64,000 nucleotides of DNA. It comes from Platanthera guangdongensis (Eukaryota > Streptophyta > Magnoliopsida > Asparagales > Orchidaceae). The position numbers and the translations under genes are program-made. Of this stretch, positions 55,276 through 64,000 are shown in pieces. Numbering within the stretch: position 1 is the first letter of the stretch; each line of letters opens with the position of its first letter. The stretch is taken from assembly GCA_039583875.1 (NCBI GenBank), contig CM077165.1:74822757-74886756 (forward strand). The letters are read 5' to 3'. The notes beneath the pieces were generated by a model. It worked only from the letters and a program-made list of their open reading frames with translations, was not told the origin of the DNA and searched no databases.

Positions 55276-58200
55276 CTACAGTTCCGTCTCGAGTACCCAA
55301 GAGTCATCCGAAGGGGGCCGATCACGCCAACGGATGAGAAAGCGGTAGGTGTCGCCATCAGCAGTGGTAACAGGCTCAGCATCAAGTATCATCTCTGGAG
55401 TGGAGAATGTCCGTGGAAACCTGGGGAACATATTAGCAGTAGGCAGGAAAGAAGGAAACTTACCATCCGATGATATACCTGTGGGGACCGAAAGAGAGAG
55501 ATCATTCGTACTACCACTCCCCAACCCATGAGAATTTATAGTGGGAGAAGAAGACGACAAAGAAATCAACTCTTGTGGTGGTGACACAAACATCGTTAAA
55601 TCCGAAACATTAAAAATGGGGGAGATACCCCAATCAGCAGGCAAGTCCAAAACGAAAGCTTTGTCACCTAACTTCTTAATAATCCGAAAAGGGCCGGCGC
55701 GCTTTGGTGCTAACTTTTTAACGGTGCCAGTTCGCAAGAGTTCGGGAACCAAACGGACTAAAACTAGATTGCCAATTTTGAAGTCTGATACTTTCCTATG
55801 TAAATTAACGTGCGCTTGATAAAAGTCGTATTGCATAGTCAAGGTGGCCCGTATACGTGCATGTAAATCATGGATGTGCTGGGCGAAGGATTGTGCAAAC
55901 TGACTTGCCTTGTACGTTGGGGGCAACGGCACCAAGTCAAGCGGCACATGAGCCTTATACCCATGGACAATCTCATTTGGAGACAGACCCGTAGACCTAT
56001 TCTTGGAATTATTGTAGGCTAATTGGGCATGGGGAAGGAGAAGATCCCAAGTGCTCTTATGATCACTCACAATGCATCGTAACAAATTTCCTAAGCTCTA
56101 ATTAACCACTTCCGTCTGCCCATCGGTTTGGGGATGATAGGCGGAGGAAAACAATAATTTTGTTCCCATTAATATCCAAAGAGTCTTCCAAAAATAACTA
56201 GTGAATTTTACGTCCCTATCAGATACTATGGTCTTTGGCACTCCACGGTGACTAACGACTTCTTTAAAATATAGTTTAGCGACGTGAGACGCATCATTTG
56301 TCCTACTGCACGGGATGAAATAAGCCATCTTTGAAAACCTATCCACAACTACAAAAATTGAGTCGTGACGACGTAGAGTAATGGGGAGGCCCAATACAAA
56401 ATCCATACTAACGTCTACCCAAGGCATGGAGGGGATAGGCAAGGGTGTGTATAATCCTACGTTGGTCTTACTACCCTTAGACACCTAACATGTGCGGCAG
56501 CTACTCACTGCCTGTCCCACCATAACCTTAAGTTTTGGCCAACAAAATTTGTCCTCGACTAACGTAATGGTCTTATCTCTACCGAAGTGGCCAGTCAACC
56601 CTCCGCTATGCAACTCCCATATGATATGTAGTCGTAACGATGACTGCGGAATACATAGCTTCCCGTTCCTGAACAAGTAACCGTCCTGGATGACGTATGT
56701 AGATATCGTCATGGGGGAGCTATCCTGGGCAGATAGATTGAAGTCCTGGAAGTCAGGACACGTGGCGTACTCATCCTTAATCTGCTCAAATCCTACAACA
56801 TGTACTTCCATAGAGGTGAGTAAAAGAGTAAGGCAACTAAGGGCGTCTGCGACTCGGTTATCAGCTCCCTTAAGGTGCTTGAGATTAAACGTGTAACCTT
56901 GTAAGAAAGCGACCCACTTAGCGTGTCGTGGGCTGATCTTATGCTGGTCGTTGATGAAACGTAAAGCCTCATGATCGGAGAGGATCACAAACTCCTTGGA
57001 GAGGAGATAGTGCCTCCAATGGTGTAGACATCAGACTACAACATAAAATTCCCTATCGTAATTTGAATAGTTTAGCTTAGGTTCGGACAACTTCTCGCTA
57101 AAATAACTAACTGGATGGCCCTCCTGGCTCAAGACACCTCCAATCCCTACCCCAGACGCATCGCATGTGAGCTCAAAGACTTTAGCAAAGTCAGGTAGAC
57201 GTAAGACAGGTGCCTCAGTCATAAGATCCTTGATTCGTTCAAAAGTATGGGTGGCGAACTTCGTTCATGTAAACTCTCCCTTCTTCATACACTCAGTGAT
57301 AGGCGCCATAATACTACTGAAGTCTCGTATGAAACGACGATAAAACATTGCTAACCCATGGAAACTACGCACCTCACGTAGGGTGGTTGGCACGGGCCAG
57401 TCCTTAATGACCTGAACCTTGCCCGGATCGACTCGAATACCCTCAGAGCCGACTATATAGCCTAAGAACTCTACCTCCGAGACATAGAAAGTGCATTTCT
57501 TAAGATTGAGAAATAAAGTTTCCTTCTGCAGGGTGGAAAGGATCACTCTCATGTGGGAGATGTGCTCGGTAGTAGAGGTGCTATAAATCAGAATATCGTC
57601 AAAGTAGATGACAACGAACTTCCCCATGAATGGCTGAAAGACATGTGTCATCATCCGGGAGAAGGTACTAGGGGCATTGGACAACCCAAAGGGCATCACA
57701 AGCCATTCGTACAGACCATCCTTCGGCTTAAATGCCGTCTTCTTCTCATCGCCATCTCATATCCTAATCTGGTGATAGCCACTCCGAAGATCTAATTTGG
57801 AGAATATGGTGGCTCCGGACAAGACATCCAACAAATCATCTAGGCGGGGAATGGGGAACCTATACTTGATGGTGATTTTGTTGATAGCCCGGCTATCAAC
57901 GCACATCCTCCATGTACCATCCTTCTTGGGGGTAAGTAGAGCTGGTACAGCACATGGACTCATACTAGTCCTAATAAAACCTTTCGCTAGCAAGCCCTCG
58001 ATCTGAGACTGCAACTCCAGGTGATCTGCGGGGTGGAGACGATAATGGGGCTGATTTGGCAAGGAAGACCCCGGGATGAGATCTATCGCATGCTGGATAT
58101 TCCTAAGCGGGGGTAACGTGGGTGGCAACTCATCCGGGTACACGTCCCTATACTCCTCCAACAGTACCCGTAACTCACTAGGTAACTCATCCAAAATGCT

Positions 58201-59415
58201 AGAATCAGGCTTCACACTTAAGAAGACTAGCGCATACATAATCCCATCAAAGAACGGATCTCTCTCAAACTCTTTCCTACCAACTAGATTCAACGTTTTC
58301 CATTCTACGGGAATAGTGGTGTTCTTAGCCAAGACTACGGGCTCCTTTGGGATGGTCGACCTAAAAGTGATGGTTTTGCCATTGAATTTGAATTCATAAC
58401 TGTTGGCTTTACCAAAATGTGTAACATCACGGTCGTATAACCAAGGGCGGCCTAACAACACATGACAAGTGTCCATCGAAAGGACATCACACCACACCTC
58501 ATCAATGTAGGATTTGATTGAGAGTGGGACCATGCAGCGCTTGGTAACGGGTACAGAGATCTTGTTGATCCAAGCGACCTGATATGGGGTCGGGTGTGGT
58601 TCCGTGATCAAGGACATACGTGCAACGGCGTTCTCAGATACAACATTGACGCAGCTACCACTATCAACAATCAGCTTGCAAAGCTTCTCACCACTCTTAA
58701 AAATTAGAGAAAATATGCTCGTCCTCTTCCAATCATCTAATGGACGAGGAGTGGTCAAAATACAATGCATCACCATAAGGGGGTGTTCGTCCTCTAAGTC
58801 ACTAGGGACTCCTTCGGGGTCACTCTCCTCTGCAGCCTCGAATACATAATCGTCAGGGTCGGTAGTTGGCTCTAATAAGGCTAGAGTTTTCGTCTTTGTT
58901 GGGCATTCGTATGCATAGTGGCCTTGAATGCCGCAAGAGTAACAAGTGGTGTTAGCCTTGCTAACCTTCCCTATAGGGACACGCTCACTCGCAGGGTTCT
59001 TGGTGTTCCTAGCGGTGATCACGATTGACTTCGACTCGGTGGATTTGAACTTTCCCTTATCAGGGTATGTGGAAGAAGATGCCCCTGGGGTGGACTTGTT
59101 CTTCACATAAGCGTAACGGGAGTGAGCCTTAGTGGCTAGGTGTTTTTCAATGTCCAAGGCGGCATTGAAAGTCGTGTTCAAGTCCGTATTCCCATATCGC
59201 AAGAGCTTCCTTTGGATATCGGGGTGAAGCCCTTTTCGAAATCTAGATAAAGTGACTTCGGGGATCTCCCTAAGGTCACATCGCACCATACGGTCCTTAA
59301 GTTCACCCATATATTCATCTACCGAGCTTGAGCCCTGCCGCAGAGTGGCAAGCTCATCGAACATCTGTGTCTGATGGTACACGGGAACGTACTGGTCGGT
59401 CAACAGGTTCTTCAT
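55276..59415 (-). pseudogene. gag-pol: M gag-pol: gag C-terminus, protease, RT, RNase H, integrase, chromodomain
   Basis: One frame runs for 4.1 kb. Seen in order: gag (LRQGSSSVDEYMGELKDRM); zinc knuckle CYSCGIQGHYAYEC; protease VDSGSCVNVV; RT with [23 protein letters not shown] and YFDDILIYS; RNase H with TCDASGVGIGGVL and ILSDHEALRF; integrase HHCC (LHSGGLTGHFG to CRTC); DDE core [15 protein letters not shown] and [11 protein letters not shown]; and at the C-terminus a chromodomain ending YRFLIRWRDRPPSDDSWVLE. Five in-frame stops (near 57757, 57265, 57031, 56485 and 56098) disrupt it. Most sit where C-to-T or G-to-A explains them (CGA, TGG, CAG). Chromodomains of such integrases are thought to direct integration to heterochromatin. 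It is inactive now. Confidence 0.92.
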
Positions 59416-59930
59416 TACTTGCCAACCTATAAGGGGGATCCGTGACCGGTTCCTAACCTTCGCTCCTCATTCAGCCAAAACGTCTTTGCACGACCGGTTA
59501 ACTTCATCCGGGCAACTTGGACCTTTTGGGGATCCGTTAGGTTATGCCACTCGAAGTAACATTCCATGTCCACCGTCCAGTTTAGGAAGATTTGGGGATC
59601 TCCCATGCCATCATAAGTGGGGGCATTTATCTTAATGGCCCTGGTAATATCAAAGTCTCGCTCGGGGCGGTGTCCTCTAGGGGGCACCCGCGGAGAGTCC
59701 CCATCAGAATCCGAATCAGAGTTATGTTGGTGTCGGTTGGGCCGGTCAACATTAACGGGTGCCGGCGGTGGCCTAGATTGGTTTTGTAGGATCTGTGTTA
59801 ACATGTCTCTAAGTTCCATTATTTCATTTCGTAGACCTGCTATGGCGTCGGTGTTGGGATCCCCACGCTCATTCACAGCCATCCTAGACGTAAACGGAGT
59901 CGAATATTCCGATGCGAGCCTAGTGCGCAT
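59416..59930 (-). pseudogene. gag: M gag N-terminal part
   Basis: ATG near 59930 starts MRTRLASEYSTPF. A short coiled-coil-like segment (LRNEIMELRDMLTQILQ) is followed by a Pro/Asp/Ser-rich linker. Next comes the gag core start INAPTYDGMGDPQIFLNWTV, ECYFEWHNLTDPQKVQVARMKLTGRAKTFW. A frameshift near 59420 separates it from the rest of the single gag-pol ORF. The leader from the primer site to the ATG is 59931-60186. Confidence 0.87.
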
Positions 59931-60186
59931 TCAGGTTTAGTAAAAGTTTGGAAAGATGATTTTTCCTATGGCTGTAGCTATGTTGAAAATAAGATATTTT
60001 TATATATTCCCAATTTGAATAACACGTAGATCATTAAAAAATTTTGTTTTTGAAATTTTGCTGAAAAATAAAGATTTCAGCCCGCTATTGGCAGACCACA
60101 AAAAATAATTTTTTTTGATTTTCTAGAGATCCGATCAACCAACAAGGAACGCAGGGAGGATGCTTGCAACGTGAAAGTTGAAACGA

Positions 60187-60203
60187 CCGCCTCTGATACC
60201 AAA
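60187..60203 (-). promoter_or_regulatory. Met-type primer-binding site of M
   Basis: On the minus strand TTTGGTATCAGAGGCGG follows the LTR end by one base. It matches the initiator Met tRNA complement apart from the bases after GAG. Confidence 0.82.
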
Positions 60204-60204
60204 T

Positions 60205-61271
60205 TGATGTAGGGATGTCGGATCGGAGATCTCCACGAAGCTAACGCCCTATCTCCGCTCTACACGTCGTAGATCTACCGCACCTACACAACACCTATCG
60301 CCCACAATAGTTCCTCGTCACAAGAACGCAGCACAAACAACAAAGGAGGAATGGTCGACTCGAAAACAACGATCGGAAATTTGAGTCGAAATATTCCCCA
60401 AGAAAACACAAAGGTTGCCACTCCTTTTTGAGAACAAGACCAAGGCTATAGGCCAAGATCCGCTCAGGCAAATAGGATCCACCCGATCCGGAAATAAAAA
60501 GTCGTGCAACGGCGATTTCGATTCAAAACTTGCAGCGATTAAATTAACGATCCAGAGAAAATGATTTGCGAAAACCACCACAACTAAAGAGAAGAAATCA
60601 CACAAGGGAGGGGGGAGAGATTACCCAACCGGAAAGCTTTCACACAAGATAACTGTGGGAGAATTACTCTCTCCACGGATCCACCAGCGTCACACCGAAT
60701 GGTTTGCAACCTTCTTCCAAGGAGTCGCACCGAAGGAAGCCGCGCCGGAGTCGCACCGAACGGATGGAGGGAGCAAGGGGGGGGGGGGTGGCGGCTTCAC
60801 ACCACACAAGGGGGGGCGGCGGCTTGGAGAACACTCCTCTTGACCGAAATTTCACAAAGAGGAAATTAGGTTTTTCAATCTTCTAATTATCTCATAAGAA
60901 AGCCTCCTTATATAGGAGTTACAAACAAGCCTTAACCCTTCATGATGGAGATGTAATCTCATCCATCCGAATGGCTAATTGCACACCAACATTAAAATTG
61001 TTCAAAATTAAAAATAATAAAACATGCAATGAATATAAATTAATCACATGAACATAGGATAATTTTATATTCCTAATATAAAATAGAGTACAAGAAAAGG
61101 AAATAAATAAGGCTAATTCTTTGTAGTGGCTGCAGCACGCCGCGGGCGGAGGTTGTAGCGTAGCCTTCCGTTAGCGTCGTCGTGCCGCCTCACGTCCTTG
61201 AGTTGTATTGCCTTATCAACCGGATCATCATCAGCATCGTCTTCAATTGGTGGAGGAGGGGCACGCCATCA
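60205..61271 (-). repeat. 5' LTR of M (1067 bp)
   Basis: It is the right copy. On the minus strand it ends CCCTACATCA directly before the primer site. Relative to the other LTR it has a longer G run (60778-60788), lacks a 9-bp ACATCGTCA-type unit and has a 1-bp deletion. Confidence 0.92.
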
Positions 61272-61276
61272 TGGTC

Positions 61277-62640
61277 ACTCTCAGCCCTACGCGTATGAGT
61301 ATCCAGTTAGCCGATCGATCAATCAAGTATCTGTTAGGTATTGTAGAGGACGTGCTGGTGAAGGTCGACAAATTCATCTTCTTGGTGGATTTTGTTATTC
61401 TTGATATTGAAGAGGACGTGCAGGACCCTCTTATCCTTGGTCATCCCTTCCTAGCCAACTCTCGAGCAGTCATCAATGTGAGTAACGAGAAGCTCTTTCT
61501 TCGTGTGGGAGATGACGAGGTTACTTTTTTAATAAATCAATATATGAAAAACTCTCTGAAAAATGATGATTCTTGTTTTTTTCTTGATGTGTTAAATGAA
61601 GACTCCTCTCTTTCCCTTTCCAATGTTTCTTCATATGATTTTTCCTCTTCTTTTTCTGAAATTTCTTCAAATGTTTTTGAAGACACGGTTATGTCCGTGC
61701 AAGCCAATTTTGAAAATGAGCCTATTTTTAGACAAAAGAATTTTGAAAATCCTACTTTTGAAAAAGAAAAATCTTTGAAAAACTCTTATGTTGAACCACC
61801 CAACCTGGAATTAAAACCACTCCCCGAACATCTTAAATATGCTTTTCTGGAAAAAAAATTCTAAATTGCCCGTTATAATTTCGACCTTCCTTTCTCAATC
61901 CGAGAACGATCAATTGATCGAAGTGCTACAAAGGCATCGCCGGGCTATAGCATGACAAATATCTGATATTTCTGGCATAAGCCCCTTTTTTGCACCCAAA
62001 AAATATTTTTTGAAAATAATTCTAAAAGCATAGTCCAGCCTCAACGTTGTCTTAATCTGAACATGAAAGAGGTCGTGAAGGGAGAGGTGCTTAAATTATT
62101 AGATGCGGTAATAATCTACCCAATTTACGATAGTAAGTGGGTAAGTCCGATCCAGGTTGTACCTAAGAAGGGTGGGATAACGGTAGTGACGAATGAGAAC
62201 AACGATTTAATTTTAACTAGGATGGTAACGGGTTGGAGGATGTCCATCGACTACCATAAGCTAAATGATGCCACTCGTAAAGATCACTTCCCCCTCCCCT
62301 TTATCGATCAGATTTTAGAACGGTTATCCGGGCACAGTTTCTATTACTTTCTCGACGGTCTCTCGGGGTATTTCCAAATCCCTATCGCACCTGAGGACCA
62401 AGATAAGACAATATTCACTTGCCCCTTCGGAACTTTCACCAACTGTAGGATGCCTTTTGGTCTCTGCAACACACCAGCTACCTTACAGTGGTGCATGTTA
62501 GCCATTTTCGATAAATACGTTGTGAATATAATGGAAGTCTTTATGGACGATTTTTCCGTTCTCGGTGACTCTTTCTCTTTATGTTTACAAAATCTAGCTA
62601 AGGTTTTAGAACGATGCGAGGAAACGAACCTGGTTTTAAA
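61277..62640 (+). pseudogene. pol: Athila protease, spacer and RT of H
   Basis: It continues the protease after M: PTRMSIQLADRS, GIVEDVLVKVDKFIF, DFVILDIEED, ILGHPFLANSRAVI. A Ser/Asn/Phe-rich spacer leads to a TAA at 61862. RT follows from about 62060 in the same frame: DAVIIYPIYDSKWVSPIQ, VPKKGG, GWRMSIDYHKLNDATRKD, FYYFLDGLSGYFQI, MPFGLCNTPATLQ and FMDDFSVLG. A further stop lies near 61960. The frame is lost at about 62640 by an indel. Catalytic Asp residues in FMDD are intact. Confidence 0.87.
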
Positions 62641-64000
62641 CTGGGAAAATGCCACTTTATGGCGAGAGAAGGTCTAGTTTTAGGAGTTAAAATCTCTGCT
62701 AGGGGAATCGAGGTCGATCAAGCTAAGATCGAGGTAATTGAGAAGTTGCCGCCACCTACGAACATTAAAGCAATTAGGAGTTTTCTAGGCCATGCTGGGT
62801 TTTATAGGCGCTTCATTAAAGACTTTTCTAAAATCACCAAGCCTCTAACACAACTTCTGGAAAAAGACACCCCATTTAATTTTGACGAATCATGTCTAGC
62901 TGCTTTTGAATTGATTAAATCTAAACATATTAATGCCCCAATTATGATCGCCCCAGTTTGGGATTTGCCTTTCAAAATAATGTGCGTTGCGAGTAGTTTT
63001 ACGCTCGGTGCGATGCTAGGATAACGAATAGCTAAGAATATCCACCCAATTTATTACACGAGCAAAATGCTTAATTCGGCATAGGAAAACTACACCACAA
63101 CCGAAAAGGAACTCTTAGCTGTTATTTTCGCATTCGATAAATTCCGATCGTACATTACTCTTTCTAAGGTTATAGTTTTTATGAATCATTCCGCTTTAAA
63201 GTATCTCCTTTCTAAACCGGACGCCAAGCCGCGCCTTATTCGTTGGATCCTCTTACTTTAATAATTCAACTTGGAGATTCGGGATAAGAAAGGAGCGGAA
63301 AACCTGGCGGCTGATCATCTTTCTCGCATCGAAAATCCTGAAATCGGTGTTTTAAATGAAAATTCTCTTAATGATTCTTTTCCGCATGAACAAATTTTAA
63401 ACGTTTCTTATTGTACCCCCTGGTTTCCCGATCTGGCCAATTATCTCGTGGCACGGGTCCTTCCAAAAGAGTATTCTTCTCAGCAAAATAAGAAATTCTT
63501 TTCTGAGTTGAAGTATTATTTTTGGGAGGACCCCTTTCTATTCCGCATTTGTGTGGAACAGGTGGTAAGAAGATGTGTTTCATGGGAAAAAGGTCGAGAG
63601 ATTTTGAAGCATGTTCATGAAGGTCCTACTGGCGGGCATTTTCAAGCAAACCGCACTGCCCACAAAGTGCTTAGTGCTGGCTTTTATTGGCCAAGCATAT
63701 TTAAAGATGCACAAATCTTTGTGAGCGGGTGTGATCGGTGCCAGCAGACTGCAAACATATCAAATAAAAATGAAATGGAACAAAATTATTTTCTTGAGTG
63801 TGAAGTTTTCGATTTGTGGGGCATCGACTTTGTAGGCCCATTTCCCTTAAGCTTAGGTAATACATATTTTCTAGTCGTCGTAGATTATGTTTTTAGGTGG
63901 GCGGAGGCCCAAGCTTTACCCAGTAACGATGCTCGAGTCGTAGTTTCTTTTCTAAAAAAATTATTTTCTCGTTTTGGTTTTCCTCGAGCGATCGTTAGTG
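62641..64000 (+). pseudogene. pol: Athila RT end, RNase H and integrase of H (runs off the window)
   Basis: After the indel: [41 protein letters not shown], RNase H with IMCVASSFTLGAMLG (the usual catalytic CD altered to CV), [23 protein letters not shown] (usual TDHSAL altered) and ADHLSRIENP. Integrase then shows [27 protein letters not shown] and [20 protein letters not shown] at the window edge. Stops occur at about 63022, 63082 and 63258, at codons that are Gln in relative B where checked. It is non-functional. Confidence 0.87.

Larger units (their letters stand above)
54134..61271 (-). mobile_element. complete chromovirus-type Ty3/gypsy element M, minus strand
   Basis: A 7138-bp element is flanked by TGGTC (54129-54133 and 61272-61276). 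Both LTRs are about 1.07 kb (TGATGTAGGG to CCATCA). It has a Met primer site, a gag-pol frame ending in a chromodomain, and a polypurine tract. It is structurally full length. Removing it plus one TSD copy restores the reading frame of H exactly. The LTRs differ at roughly one base in twenty over the first ~370 bp compared by eye, mostly transitions. Confidence 0.95.
53728..64000 (+). mobile_element. Athila-like Ty3/gypsy element H, interrupted by M
   Basis: It begins in mid-gag at a deletion junction with F. It runs through gag C-terminus and protease, is split by M (54134-61271), and resumes with protease, spacer, RT, RNase H and integrase to the window end. The same family as B: their RNase H and integrase regions are alignable throughout (B 3430-4670 against H 62740-64000). 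Confidence 0.88.

Noticed and set aside
61208..61276. Start of the 218-codon ORF at 61208
   Set aside because: The first 69 bases belong to M's LTR; the true Athila protease sequence begins after the target duplication at 61277.

Overview
The window looks like plant (angiosperm) heterochromatin made entirely of LTR retrotransposons. I see no cellular gene, tRNA, rRNA or prokaryotic feature. The evidence is Ty1/copia polyproteins of the Sirevirus type, Ty3/gypsy polyproteins of the Athila and chromovirus types, primer-binding sites for initiator Met tRNA (TGGTATCAGAGC) and for an Asp-type primer (TGGCGTCGTTGTCGGGGA), and 5-bp target-site duplications (TSDs). The species cannot be named from this sequence.

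Layout, left to right: (A) the 3' end of a copia element (1-2985), inserted in (B) an Athila-like gypsy element (2986-~8994). Next is (I) a minus-strand gypsy gag fragment (~8995-9941), then a plus-strand LTR fragment (9942-~10374). (C) a pol-less Athila-type element (~10375-16408) sits in the 3' LTR of (D), a minus-strand copia element (16409-20873). D interrupts (E), a plus-strand Sirevirus-like copia (20874-23461). (J), a minus-strand copia with a third ORF, spans 23462-39044 and hosts (A2), a complete but pol-less copia (26460-35126, TSD TAACC). (G), a gag-only gypsy (39045-43885), abuts (F), a gypsy with a very long LTR (43886-53727). A minus-strand solo LTR (L, 48904-51848, TSD AAGAG) splits F's gag. 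Last is (H), an Athila-like element (53728-64000), split by (M), a complete minus-strand chromovirus (54134-61271, TSD TGGTC).

Nearly all coding regions are decayed, usually by in-frame stop codons in otherwise preserved frames. Many of these stops fit C-to-T or G-to-A changes, as expected from heavy cytosine methylation. Several elements lost an end through non-LTR junctions (9941/9942, ~10374, 39044/39045, 53727/53728), so deletion has also shaped the region.

Three points stand out. A has pol but no third ORF, while A2, with related LTRs, carries gag and a 776-codon third ORF but no pol, which suggests a helper/dependent pair. The third ORF is homologous to the one in the distinct copia J, and in both elements the DNA just upstream carries short motifs like those in that element's own LTR. 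Finally, several unrelated LTR families here (A, B, C, G, and J in weaker form) each carry their own array of CpG-rich inverted repeats.
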